Positions 1-10,127 of a stretch of DNA of 64,000 nt are shown here, piece by piece (positions within the stretch are counted from its first letter, which is position 1; each line of letters opens with the position of its first letter). Under the pieces are notes generated by a model. That model was not told the DNA's origin. It worked only from the letters and a program-made list of their open reading frames with translations, and searched no databases. The DNA comes from Azolla caroliniana (taxonomy: Eukaryota > Polypodiophyta), in contig JBHGNT010000001.1 of assembly GCA_043228905.1 (NCBI GenBank), forward strand, positions 28,272,001 to 28,336,000, read 5' to 3'. Both the position numbers and the translations under genes were made by a program.

Positions 1-165
1 ATAAAGGGCAGCTGCCCTAAGTCGGTCACTATATATAGTGACCTTGTAACCTTTTTGTAAGGTTGGATGTTGTATTATTGCTTTATGAAATAAGAAGTTC
101 TTTTGTGCCTCTTTCTCTCTCTCTCTCTCTCTCTCTGTGCAACGACATACAAACTGTCATACGCA
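1..165 (+). mobile_element. Copia LTR fragment (U3/R part), cut by window edge
   Basis: This stretch resembles, on the plus strand, the reverse complement of the LTR at 43693-43999. Both have a GCCCTAAGT block, then a TATA box inside an inverted repeat (here a perfect 20-bp palindrome at 24-43), then a T-rich stretch, GATGTTG and a (CT)n run (here about 113-137). It is therefore probably a piece of a related copia LTR. It does not match the LTR at 1337-1916, so it probably belongs to another element joined to the copia fragment that follows. The exact right boundary is not visible. Confidence 0.5.
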
Positions 166-225
166 GGCATTCCTCACAGCAATCGAATGCTACTTGATTC
201 CGCACAGACGACATTATCTCCAACA

Positions 226-1326
226 CCCCGGCAATGGTACCGGAAGTTCGACTCCTTCATGACCGATCAAGGGTACCACAAGACGCAGGCCGATCACTGC
301 GTGTTTGTGAAGAAGTTCGAAGGAGGGGACTTCCTGATACTCCTCCTGTACGTGGATGACATGTTGATCGTCGGACGAGACCAAGGCAAAATACGGATGC
401 TGAAGAAGGCTCTCAACCGAACCTTCTCAATGAAAGACTTGGGTCCGGCAAGACAGATGTTGGGGATGCACATCATTCGGGACCTGTCAGTGAAGCAATT
501 ATGGCTGTCACAGGAGAAGTATGTGACAAAGGTGCTTCACCGGTTCAACATGTCAGAAGCAAAACCGGTCGGATCGACACTTCTGGCAAACTGCAAGTTG
601 TCCGGTAACCAAAGCCCGAAGACGAAAGCAGAGAAGGCGGATATGATGAAGATTCCATATGCCTCTGCCGTCGGGAGCTTGATGTACGCAATGTTTTGTA
701 CCCGACCGGACATAGGATACGCAGTCGGAATGGTGAGCCTGTTTATGAGCAATCCCGGCAAGGAGCACTGGAACGCGGTCAAATGGATACTCCGGTATTT
801 GAAGGGCACTTCAAATATGTGTCTCCGATTCGGCTCCGGAAAACCTCAACTGGACGGTTTCACCGATTCGGACATGTCGGCTGATGTGGATACCAGCCGG
901 TCTACATCCGGGTATGTAATGACATATGCAGGGGGAGCTGTTTCGTGGCAGTCGAGGTTGCAGAAGACGGTTGCATTGTCAACCACGGAGGCGGAGTACA
1001 TGGCGGTTGTGGAAGCCGGCAAGGAAATTTTATGGATGAAGGACTTCATCGGAGAGCTCGGTATACGGCAAGAGGAATACCGACTCTATTGCGACAGTCA
1101 AAGTGCCATCCACCTTGCTAAGAATGCGGCCTACCATTCCCGGACGAAGCATATCCAGCGGAGGTATCACTGGATCCGGGAAAGAGTAGATGACCAGGAG
1201 TTCGCACTGACGAAGATCCACACGGCCGAGAACGGGTCAGATATGCTGACCAAAGTGCTGACACCCGACAAGCTGGACGCATGCCGGAAGAGGAGCGGAC
1301 TGGTAAGACACCCCATGCCAGAGTGA
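226..1326 (+). CDS. 5'-truncated copia pol: RT C-terminal part and RNase H
   Basis: The frame is open to the TGA at 1324-1326. It encodes the second half of a Ty1/copia reverse transcriptase: a PRQWYRKFDSFM block, the catalytic LLYVDDMLIVG, and MKDLGPARQMLGM. A copia RNase H follows, with GSLMYAMFCTRPDIGYAVG, DSDMSADVDTSRSTSGYV, the acidic STTEAEYMAV, and YCDSQSAIHLAKN. Gag, protease, integrase and the first RT motifs are absent, so the copy cannot move by itself. The open frame actually begins further left (about 103), but residues before about 226 show no copia similarity and derive from LTR-like and (CT)n sequence. A purine tract and a 3' LTR follow directly, as expected for a 3' end. Confidence 0.85.
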   Translation, partial: PRQWYRKFDSFMTDQGYHKTQADHCVFVKKFEGGDFLILLLYVDDMLIVGRDQGKIRMLKKALNRTFSMKDLGPARQMLGMHIIRDLSVKQLWLSQEKYVTKVLHRFNMSEAKPVGSTLLANCKLSGNQSPKTKAEKADMMKIPYASAVGSLMYAMFCTRPDIGYAVGMVSLFMSNPGKEHWNAVKWILRYLKGTSNMCLRFGSGKPQLDGFTDSDMSADVDTSRSTSGYVMTYAGGAVSWQSRLQKTVALSTTEAEYMAVVEAGKEILWMKDFIGELGIRQEEYRLYCDSQSAIHLAKNAAYHSRTKHIQRRYHWIRERVDDQEFALTKIHTAENGSDMLTKVLTPDKLDACRKRSGLVRHPMPE

Positions 1327-1336
1327 AGGGGGATTT
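1324..1336 (+). other. Polypurine tract of the copia fragment
   Basis: A purine-rich run (TGAAGGGGGATTT) sits directly between the pol stop codon and the TG that opens the 3' LTR. This is the expected site of plus-strand DNA priming in LTR retrotransposons and supports the LTR start at 1337. Confidence 0.6.
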
Positions 1337-1916
1337 TGTTGGGAGACAGGTCTCTCCCGATGGGAAGGGAGAAGAACGGTGCCGATGAACTGGATGAGGA
1401 GTACCCGGCTACGGAGAGCCGGATGGTGCAGGCCCGGTGTGAACCGGAGGAAGAGACATATTCGTAAATATGTTTCTGAGAACCCATCGAGGCTATATTT
1501 GTAAATAGCCGAAAAGTCATATAAGTATAAATATGACTTAGGGCAAACTTTTTAGGTTTGTTGTCATTTTTCTTGTTGGTGCAAGAAGAAGAGAGAGCAC
1601 GTAACAGTGTACAGAGAGAGAGAGAGAGAGAGAGAGAAAGAGGTCGTTGCCTCTGTTGTAACCGCCGCCTGTGGCGAAGATCGTGAGCACGAGGTCGTTG
1701 CCTTTGTGAACTCACTGTTTTGTACATTCTTACATAGTGATAGTTTGCAGCCTGTGGGCTGCCGTGGTTTTTCCCTCTTTGGGTTTTCCACGTAAACATT
1801 CTGTGTACCCTTTTTCTCTCCTTTGTGTCGCGTGTTTTCGTTTCCTGTTTCCTGTGTATGAAAAGAAGCTCGGTTGTGGCCGAGCGTTGTGTATAAGGAG
1901 TGTTGAGTTCCCTTCA
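1337..1916 (+). mobile_element. Copia 3' LTR inserted in gypsy integrase
   Basis: The LTR is about 580 bp. It opens with TGTTGGGAG after the polypurine tract and closes with CCCTTCA, giving TG...CA ends. A TATA box near 1520-1540 lies between 9-base inverted arms (AAGTCATAT / ATATGACTT). A (GA)n run at about 1611-1637 is some 80-90 bp downstream. The right end is set by where reverse-strand gypsy integrase coding resumes (motif TSPYHPQTNGLTE, about 1917-1957), so this copia inserted into that gypsy. The 5' LTR is not in the window. Confidence 0.7.
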
Positions 1917-2507
1917 CTCCGTCAATCCATTCGTCTGCGGATGGTAGGGTGACGTGAATAATTGTTGGATTCCTAATTATGTAGAAACTAGGCGTAGGAG
2001 CTCGTTGTTGAACTGGGGTCCTCGATTAGACAAGATTTGGAGTGGGCACCCATGGGGGAAGATGATTTTCTCCAATAGTTTGGAGGCGATGGTCATAGCC
2101 TTGGCATCTGGGATAGTGGCCGTCTCAGCCCAACGCGTCAAGTACTCGGTTATGACGAGGATGAATTTGTTCCCTTCTTGTGACTCGGGAAAGGGGCCCA
2201 TAATGTCCCATCCGACAATTTCAAATGGAGCTTGAACTTGTATCGGATGTAAGAGGCCTTGAGCCACTTGAGGTGATTTGATTGCCTGGCATAAGTTGCA
2301 TGCTTTGATGTAGGAGGCGACCTCGTGGCGTAGCCTCGGCCAATAGAATTTGCAACGGATTTTGTCTAGCACCTTATGAAAACCCAAGTGGCCGGACAAC
2401 GGGTGATCATGGTAGAAACGAAGGTAAGACAGGCGCAGTTGCTCAGGCACGTAGACCCGGGGTTCCTTGCCTACTTGGAAAAAACGCAAGACATTATCCT
2501 GGATCAT
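1917..2507 (-). pseudogene. Gypsy-1 integrase, interrupted
   Basis: Reading the minus strand, this is the integrase end of a Ty3/gypsy pol. The HHCC-type zinc region (HDHPLSGHLGFHKVL, then CNLCQAIK) is followed by the catalytic core, with GWDIMGPFP and the later SNRGPQFNN where families usually have SDRGPQF. After a stop (TAA, near 1975) the same frame continues with TSPYHPQTNGLTE and is then cut at 1916 by the copia LTR. The C-terminal integrase part and the gypsy 3' LTR are therefore missing here. It is non-functional through both the stop and the insertion. Confidence 0.85.
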
Positions 2508-3988
2508 GAATTGCTTGGTGAGGGATGATGTGGGCTCGGCTCGTAGGCGGTGGTAGATGTCTTGGATTTTTTTTGTCGTGTTGTTGCATGCTGGCTATTT
2601 GGGACGAAGATATGGGGAAATTGATTGTGTCAGAGGCGACCTGGTTCACCTGAAAGGATATGTGGGATAATCCATCGGCGACGATGTTTTGGGAACCACT
2701 GCGATAGCGCAATGTGAATGTGTAATCCTGTAGCGCCAAAGCCCAACGAAGTAAGCGATCGGGTGGATGAGCCTTCTTTATGAGGGAGAGCAATGGCTGA
2801 TGGTCGGTTTCGACTGATGTATTTGATCCGTGTAGGTATGGGTGGAAACGATGGAATGCCCAGACGATGACGAGCAACTCTTTTTCGATTGTCGAGTAAT
2901 TTAGTTCGGCTTTGGTAAGTGACCGACTTATGTAGGCAATCAGGCGTAGTTGGTCATTGTCGTCGGATTGGAGCAGGACCGCACCAAGGCCGACACTGGA
3001 GGCATCCGTTTGCAGATGGAAAGGCTTCTTGAAATCAGGGTGGGCGAGGAGGTCAAAGGCTTGGAGTGTTCGCTTGAGCTGCAGGAAGCTGGATTCGCAG
3101 GCTTCGGTCCATAGGAAGGGTGTGTCTTTTTGCAGGAGCATGCATAGTGGGGCTGACAGGTCGGCTAGCCGTGGGATGAAGCGGAGAGAGAACGTGAGGA
3201 GGCCGAGGAAGCGTTGAAGCTGCTTGACTGTGGTAGGGCATGGGAATTTTTGGACTGCTTTCGTCTTCTCTGGGTCCATCTGTACTCCATCGGAGGAGAT
3301 GACGTACCCGAGGAAGCGGAGGCGCGTACTACCCCATCGACACTTCTTCCATTGCAGCTGCAATCGATAGCGTTGAACAAATGTGAGAACCTCTCGAAGG
3401 ACTTCAAGGTGTTCCACCCAAGTGCTTGTATGTATCAGAATATCGTCTAGATAGACGATGACGACGCGACGGGTGATGAGATCATCGAAGATGGCGTTAA
3501 GCCATTCGCTGGAATGTGCTCCCAACATCAGATAGGCCGAAGGGCATCCGTGTGAACTGAAAAATGCCTTTCCTAGTGCGGAATGCAGTTTTGTGGGCAT
3601 CTTTAGGATTCATAGGGATCTGCCAATATCCTGAGGCCAGATCGAGGGAGGTGAAGTACTTTGATTTGCCGAGCTGGTCAAGGAGGTGGTCGATACGAGG
3701 GAGAGGATATCGGTCATGGGTGGTGACATGGTTTAGTTGTCAGAAGTCGACACAAAAACGGTAAGAGCCATCCCCTTTCTTTACCATGTGTGGCTCCGAG
3801 ATCCACTCGCTCTTAGAAGGTGTGATAATCCCTTGTTGTAGCATAGTTTTGACGGCGTTGTCGATGCGCTCGTGATCGAGAGGCGAGCGACGTCGAGGAG
3901 CTGCGTGGATGGGGCGGGCGTTGCCTATAGGAATCATGTGGTGGATCGGAAAACGGACCGAGGGAGGTTTTGCAGGTGGTGTAGACAA
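2494..3988 (-). pseudogene. Gypsy-1 reverse transcriptase and RNase H
   Basis: On the minus strand the RT starts near 3988 with the PIHAAPRRRSPLDHERI and GIITPSKSEW blocks. It runs into a TGA at 3740-3742 (VDF*QLN, where gypsy RTs carry VDYRQLN), then continues through LDLASGYWQI. A frameshift lies near 3530. The catalytic VVIVYLDDILIH is intact at about 3450, followed by LGYVISSDGVQMDPEK, the RNase H LQTDASSVGLGAVL, ELNYSTIEKELLVIVW and SVETDHQPLLSL. The order RT, RNase H, integrase is that of Ty3/gypsy. The stop (consistent with CGA to TGA) and the frameshift make it a pseudogene. Confidence 0.88.
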
Positions 3989-4002
3989 CGAGGGAAAGGT
4001 GG

Positions 4003-4605
4003 CTAGGAGCCGTCAGATGTCGTGGATGCGCTCTGTCGGTGATACCAGGTATCTCGCGAAGTAGTGAAGAGCGCGATCGGAAGGTGATTGGGGAGGATGA
4101 GTTGTTGTGAGGAGAAATCGAGACAGGCTCGACTATGGAGGAACCAATCACAGCCCAGGGTGATTGGGAACAACTGGCGCGGGAGGACATAGAAACGACG
4201 TTGGATCTGGGCGGAACTGATGGTGAGCATGCACATGACTTGCGTATGTGAGTGGTACACCCGTTGTTGGTCGCCGAAGAGGATTTTAATGGGCAGTGCG
4301 TGGCTCGTGGGAAGTTGTAATTGGGTGACTAAATCTGCGTTGATGGAAGAGATGCTACTGCCGGAGTCGAGGAGAACTTCTTGGGTCGTGTGTTGGAGGC
4401 GAGCGATTGTGGTACAAACGGGCGAAGTTGATGACGTGGAGGTGTGGACATGCGGGGTTGGCTCGATCGTGGTATAAACGGGAGAAGTTGATGAAGTGGA
4501 GGTGTGGACATGCGGGGGTGGCTCAATCGTGGGAGAAATAGGAGAAGTTGATGACGTGGAGGTGTGGACGTGCGGGGGCGGCTCTCCCTGCGGCACCCCG
4601 CGCAT
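4003..4605 (-). CDS. Gypsy-1 aspartic protease segment
   Basis: The minus-strand frame contains the retropepsin active site EVLLDSGSSISSINADLV, followed at family spacing by ITLGCDWFL. It lies between the gag zinc knuckle and the RT, as in gypsy polyproteins. Upstream of the protease it carries three copies of a 20-residue repeat rich in Pro, His, Thr and Ser (PPHVHTSTSSTSP...), encoded by the 60-bp minisatellite at 4403-4582. The frame is open here, but the surrounding pol is broken. It would have matured the Gag-Pol polyprotein. Confidence 0.8.
   Translation of the reverse strand: MRGVPQGEPPPHVHTSTSSTSPISPTIEPPPHVHTSTSSTSPVYTTIEPTPHVHTSTSSTSPVCTTIARLQHTTQEVLLDSGSSISSINADLVTQLQLPTSHALPIKILFGDQQRVYHSHTQVMCMLTISSAQIQRRFYVLPRQLFPITLGCDWFLHSRACLDFSSQQLILPNHLPIALFTTSRDTWYHRQSASTTSDGS
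4403..4582. repeat. 60-bp minisatellite, 3 copies, coding
   Basis: Three head-to-tail 60-bp units (unit core GTTGATGACGTGGAGGTGTG) differ at a few positions. Since 60 is a multiple of three, each unit adds a 20-residue block to the gypsy-1 polyprotein linker between gag and protease without shifting the frame. Confidence 0.85.
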
Positions 4606-4655
4606 TAGTTTTCCAGGAGCTCAGAGAGGGAGGCAACGTCGGCTAATTGGACGTT

Positions 4656-5175
4656 CTACTTCTGTTGGTGATTTTGCCACTTTCGGCAATGACGCTGAAT
4701 GTGGCCATAGTTGTTGCAGTAGAAACATTTGGGGCGTCCCTGGCTATCTCGTTCGGGCAATGCACGCTTGGCACGTAATTGCGCGTTTTGGACGTCGATG
4801 TCCATGGGAGTGGCGACTGGCATAATGTTTGTATGATCGTGATTGAGATTACCTAGTGTGTGCATGTCGTGTGCGTCTGTAGCTTTGATGCGTTGGGCGG
4901 TGAGGATGGCTTCGTCTAGTGTCGTCGGGCCTTTATCGCGTACACGGCAGCGGAGGTCATGTCGGATACGCGGCCAGAAGAAAAACAACTTCATGTCTTC
5001 CGACATGTTGGCATCAGCCCGACGTAGGATCTGCACAAACCGAACCACGAACTGGGTGATGGGTTCGCGTGGTTGTTGGGCAATTGACTCGAGTTGTTGT
5101 AGGGCCGTCTGGCGGGAGTTTTGATGAGCAAAATTCCGAATCATGGCTGCCCATAACAGATCCCAATCGTTGCGT
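4656..5175 (-). pseudogene. Gypsy-1 gag, N-terminus cut off
   Basis: On the minus strand this encodes a retrotransposon gag: RNDWDLLWAAMIRNFAHQN, then the capsid-like REPITQFVVRFVQILRRADA and a CCHC zinc knuckle (CFYCNNYGHIQRHC) near the C-terminal end. The frame seems to continue past 5175 to about 5327, but those residues are reverse-strand translation of the LTR that starts at 5176. The true N-terminus was displaced by that insertion and is not found on its other side. Confidence 0.8.
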
Positions 5176-5427
5176 TGTCGTGAAGAATTTCGGCCAGAGG
5201 CGGAAACCGGGAAATATTGGCTACATCGGAGGGGTGCACCATGTGCACTCACCCTCGTATAATTGTGTGAATAATAGGAGTTAAGTTGGGACGAACGATC
5301 CCATGTAAATCGAGATTTATCCCACATTCTAACGCATCCCTCTCCTTGTTCTATAAAAGGAAGGGATGGTCCCTTGTAGAAGGGTTGCCCATTTTGTATT
5401 AGTAGGGTATACCGTTAGATGGAGAGA

Positions 5428-5465
<38 letters not shown>

Positions 5466-5726
5466 TTAGGGTTTCTTCTTCTTGCTCTCCTCTGCTTCTT
5501 CTTCGTCCTTCTGTGCGTCGAGCCTTGGCATCTAGCGTTCCGATTTTTTGCCTTGTACTCTGTGCAAGACCCCGCTTGGCGTGACAAGCCCGAGATCTCC
5601 CCGATCGGCAGCTTGGCAGTAGACAACAGTTGTATCTTATGCGACCTAGGTCCGGCTCGAAGTCGGTGTTGAATCTCATTGTCTTGTAAATACATATACA
5701 TTTCGTTGTGCATATTCGTGTCTCTG
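5176..5726 (+). mobile_element. 5' LTR of the gag-only element, with TATA box
   Basis: The LTR starts TGTCGTGAAG and is colinear with 10128-10688 to the shared GTGTCTCTG. It has a clear TATA box (TTCTATAAAAGG, about 5349-5360) and a (TC)n run at 5431-5461, about 75 bp downstream. The right end is set by the divergence of the two copies; no clean CA end or exact tRNA primer site is visible, only TGGTGTGCGTG just after it. Confidence 0.8.
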
Positions 5727-5952
5727 ATGGTGTGCGTGTGTGCGAGAGTCAATGTTGCGTGCCTGCTCTCTCTCTCTCTATCCCTTCGGTTGCTTCTGGT
5801 GTGCTTCTGGGATGCCCCGGAAATGGTGAAGCACGACTTCCTATGCTCCGTCACTCCCTAGTCCAAGACCCCCATGGTCCCGCCCTTCTACACGCACGCG
5901 CGTAATAACGCGACATCTTTGGTGAACCTGACGTGAAAGGCGGCAAGGGAGG

Positions 5953-6879
5953 ATGGAGTCGGAAGACGACGACCTCGGGGAGATGGTGGCCGAAGTGGTG
6001 TTGGAGTCTGCACGAGTGGTGATGAGGCGAGAAGCAGCGCAACAAGCGGTTGAGCGAGTGGTCGAAAGAGTCAGTCGTTTCAACGAGGACAAAGTCCCAT
6101 CTTACTTGGAAGCCTACAACGCGGAAATGGAGGAGCGAGACGTGGACGAAGCGTTGAGGCTGGAGTTCTTCTGTTGGGTTGTCACCGTCCGTATGCACGT
6201 AGAAGTGAAGGAGCTTCGAGAAGCTCATAGTTCGTGGGAGGCCTTTGAAGAGGCACTTCTACAGGCATATGGAGGACGGCGGAAGAGCCGGGGACGGCAC
6301 GACTTCGACCAGTGGGTAGCATCGGCAAAGACCCACCGGGGCGCAACGAAGGCGTTCCGAGAGTTCGAGCGACGGCTTGCTCGGCTCCCGGAGCGGGAAC
6401 AAGGTTTGGTGGGGGCGGACAAAGTCCTATTGTTCGTCAGGTCGATCGACCGAGCGGAACGGGAGGCCATCGGGATTGAGCTCGAAGAAGATGACGGAGC
6501 GAATGGGCTTACGGAGGACTGGTCGAAGGTCGGAAGGGTGTGCCAACGGCTAGACAATGAGTGAACCGAGAAGGCTAAGAGGAAGGGGCGCGACGGTGTG
6601 CCATCATAGCGGGAAGAGGCCGAACGACAAAGAGAGTCAGCAAGGGTCGGCGTTGGGGCTAGGATTGCGAAGGCGTACGCGGCTCTCGAGGCGATGCTCA
6701 AGGAAGAGGAAACACCGAGGCCGCTAGCCGAGACCAAGGAGACGGACTTGCCCCGCGCGACGACGGAAGATTGGTACGACGGTGCCACGGGAGAGGGTGC
6801 GAAACAAAACGCCCTCTCGACATGCGGAGATAGAACGGCTGAGGACGAGCCCGAGATACCGATCGTGGAATCGGAATGA
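5953..6879 (+). pseudogene. Gag-like ORF with two in-frame stops
   Basis: The frame opens at ATG 5953 and runs 203 codons to TGA 6562-6564. It continues in the same frame past TAG 6607-6609 to a final TGA at 6877-6879, about 308 codons in all. The first part has the helical gag pattern ALRLEFFCWVVTVRMHVEV...SSWEAFEEALLQAYGG typical of retrotransposon gag, followed by FREFERRLARLPEREQG. The part after the stops is a charged, probably helical stretch (REEAERQRESARVGVGARI). Both stops fit C-to-T changes of CGA and CAG. No zinc knuckle is seen. It would form the particle that packages the element RNA. Confidence 0.65.
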
Positions 6880-9800
6880 AAGGACCAGCGGTTTCGGGCA
6901 TGTCAGCCCAAAATCCCGTTCAGGAGAGAAGCAAGCCCAGGCGGGGCTTGCGCAATCGGTAAGGAGACGACCGCCGACCACGAAGGGTCGGTGGCTACGG
7001 ACAAGGGCGTAAAACGGACGGGCGATTCCTCGTGTCTTCCCACACTTGCTCCCGAGACTATGGCAGTCGGGCCCGAGTGCCCACGTAAGTCCCAAGAGGA
7101 GGAAGGCGGCGGCGAGAAACCGAGAATCACTAGCGAGACGATACGGGGAAGGATGGACGAAAGCCCTCGGACCCGATTCCGGAGAACTCGGCGTTCGGGC
7201 CCTTATGCCCATATGAGACCGAGGAGATGGATGACGGTATCGGGGAGTCCTGGCACGATGCCAACGAAGATGGATGGGAGATGGCCCGCGAAAAGGTCGA
7301 AGAAGAGACCAAGAAACGGCCCGACCGGGGACCGAACCACGCGACGCTCTGATACGGGTGGAGCGTAATCCGGTCGTGGATTGTTCGATCGGTGCCGGAT
7401 TCGGGAGAGGGTGTGGGACGAGCCGCCCTCTTTTACATGGGGAGAAAGACCGACCGGGCGAAGGTCAGGAATTGGAAGGAGGGTGATCAAAGGTTTGGAA
7501 CGAGTCTGGCAAGGTCGGCGTCGGAGCCGAAACTCCGAACATTGGAGAATCAAGCTCAGGTGGGGCTTGATTGGTCACAGAGCGGATGCTATCCACCGAC
7601 ACCACTAAAAGGGGCGGTGGCCCGGACGAGTTGCCGAAAGACGTTGAGAAATCAGTTATGCCACATCCTATCCGGAGACTCCGGCTGTTCGGCCGACGGG
7701 GCAACGTAAGACCGAAAGAGATGGAAGATTGAGGCGGGAACGCAGCAAGGAGAGCGACGACGAGTTCGGGAGAAGTACAGGGGATGAAGAGGAGAACGAA
7801 GACCGGTCCCATGAGACCTTCACACCGATCCGGTTGTCGGCCCGAGTGCCAGCGTGAGTCCTATAGGAGAGGTCGGTGGCGATAGGAGAACGGGACCCGG
7901 CAATCCGGAGAATGACGAACGGACCCGGACGAGAACCGGGCGGAGCGAACTCCCGGATAACCACTCCGGGAGGAAGGAAGAGAGCAGGCCTACGAAGAGG
8001 CCGAGAACACGGTACGTCAGTACCACGGGAGAGGGTGTGGTGCGAGCCACCCTCTCGGCTTACGAAGGAAGGAAGACCCAGGATAAGGGTCAGAGATACA
8101 ACGAGCCCGAGGAGGATCCTTCACACCGGATCCGGAGACTCCGGCGGTTGGCCCAAGAGCCGGCATGAGACCTAGAGTGACGATCGGTGGCGACGAGGAG
8201 ACGAAGGCAAAGAATTGCGGGGGCGGCTTTGCGAAGATCGTCACACCGATCAGGCTATCGGCCCGAGTGCCGGCGTGAGTCCTATAGGAAAGGACGGTGG
8301 CGGCAGGTGAACACGACCAGCCGAAGAAGCCGATGCGGAGGACGGGGGAGACAAGCGGCAGTGTCGCGACCTTATACACACCGGCGCTAGAGGCTCCGGC
8401 GGTTGGCCCGAGTGCCGGCGTGAGGCCTAGAGCGACGAGCGGTGGCGGCGGCAAGGCGGGCAAACCAAGGTCCCACGAAGATTCTCACATCGATCCGGCT
8501 GTCAGCCCGAGTGCCGGTGTGAGACCTAGAGGAGATCTCGGTGGCGGCAGGTGAACGTGATCGGACAACGGAAGCAGAGAAAGAAGGTATCAGGACGGCG
8601 AAGCGGCTACAAACCGAATTGGACCTACCGGCAAGGTCAGTGGGCATAAGGAAGTCCGGTCCTACGGGATCCCCACACCGAACCAGAGACTCCGGCAGTT
8701 CGGCCAACGTGGCAACATGAGACCGAGAGAGAAGGTTGGTGGCGGCGGGAAACGGGACCCGACAACACGAAAACGAGACTCGACTACGCGGAAGACACGA
8801 GGAGAGTCTGGGAGGGACTCAAACAAAAGACACCCGAATTTCGGCAAGCAACGAAATGAAGACCGATCCTATGGGACCCTCACACCGATCCGGAGACCCC
8901 GGCAGTTCGGCCAACGTGGCAACGTGAGACCTAGGGAGAAGGACGATGGCGGCAGGGAACGGGACCCGACAACACGAGATAGCGGATCGGGAGTTGATAA
9001 GACGGGGGCGGACGAAGTGCAAAACCCTTACCGACCGATTACAGTTTCGGAAGGAGCTGGCAAGGGCAAACACGAGGAGGTGTGTCGGGCCGGAAAGGCA
9101 CACCTGGGGAGGAACAAGAGTCTCGCAAGTGGCCATCGCGGGCCGGATCGAAGCGTGACTACGGGACCATGTTCGGCACGGGCGGTGCCAAACAAAGGAA
9201 GCTGAAGACGACACAAGGGAGGTGACGGGTGCATAGTGGGCTGCACAGGGTTGGAGTCAAGGGATGACAAGGGAGTTCGGAGGAGGACCCTCCACACTCG
9301 CTTCGTAGATCTCGGCAGCTCAGTCAGAGCAACGAAGACTGTCACAACAAGCCCAGGATGACAAGTTGGTGGGGGCGAGGGGACGATGGCAAGCGAAAAA
9401 CTCAGGACCTGTAGCAGCAGCGCAAGACGGAAATGGCCAAGCGGGCTACTACGGGGTGTTCCTCGGATGTAGAGGGCACCGGTGTGCAGATGAGCGGCGA
9501 TGCACGATCTGGCCGGGAAAGGGGCCGACAAGGCGTGCAAAGAACCGGAGTGCGGCACAGGCAGTGCCAAACAACGGACGAGGATATGCGGCACATGGAG
9601 GTGTCGGAGCGGAAAGGCGAGCGCGCAGACAGGTTGCGCGGTTCGGAGGTCACGCGTAGAAGACCAGAGAAGGATCCTCCACACCGTTCCGAAGACCTTG
9701 GCGGTCCGTGCCGACGTGGCGACGTAAGACCAAGGAGAAGGAAGGTGGCGGCGAGGGGACGAAGGCAGTGGGGAACAACGTGGGACGACGACCAAGACCA

Positions 9801-10114
9801 CGCGAATGGTCGACGGAGGCCAGGCGGGCCACTACGGGCGTTCCTCAAGCAGAGGACATCGGACATACGGCGGAGAGCGGAGCGTGCATACGGCCAAACA
9901 AGGGCTAGCGGAAGTACGCATACTACGGAGATCGCAGCGAAGGACCCATCGACGAGTCGAACGAGCCTACGGGGAGGTAAGCGCGAAGGAAGAACCGAAG
10001 CCGACGATTCAAACTGGCAGCGAGCCAGGATGCGGATTACGGAAGACCGGTTTCTCACCGGCCGAAATCTCTCACCCTTCACCGGATTTGGCACATACCG
10101 GTGGACGTGCGGTT
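6880..10114 (+). repeat. GC-rich interior repeat array, non-coding
   Basis: At least ten degenerate copies of a 70-90-bp module start near 7661, 7821, 8121, 8241, 8377, 8485, 8671, 8881, 9291 and 9678, with weaker ones near 7040 and 7165. The typical order is TCACACCGATCC, a GGAGACTCCGG or GGCTGTCGG block, then GGCCCGAGTGCCGGCGTGAG, AGACCTAG(AG)GAG and GGTGGCGGC. Spacing is irregular (about 110-410 bp). A second module, CGGGAGAGGGTG...CCCTCTCG, recurs near 6788, 7401 and 8027. Frames are broken between copies and the reading frame of the module changes, so this does not look like protein coding. Confidence 0.75.
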
Positions 10115-10127
10115 AGGTGGGGGCGGA
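10115..10127 (+). other. Polypurine tract of the gag-only element
   Basis: The purine-rich run AGGTGGGGGCGGA abuts the TG that opens the 3' LTR at 10128. This fixes the element orientation as plus and supports the LTR boundary. Confidence 0.6.

Noticed and set aside
4656-5327. A longer gypsy-1 gag starting at 5327
   Set aside because: The residues beyond 5175 are reverse translation of the LTR of the inserted element, shown by the identical sequence at 10128-10290.
7050-9770. The regularly recurring modules as a CRISPR-like or ribosomal-spacer array
   Set aside because: Copies are diverged, spacing varies from about 110 to 410 bp, there are no unique spacers or cas genes, and the block lies between LTRs of a plant element.
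6880-10127. Many overlapping open frames of 60-230 codons on both strands in the GC-rich interior of the gag-only element
   Set aside because: High GC makes stops rare, frames shift from module to module, and no domain appears; they are by-products of the repeat array.
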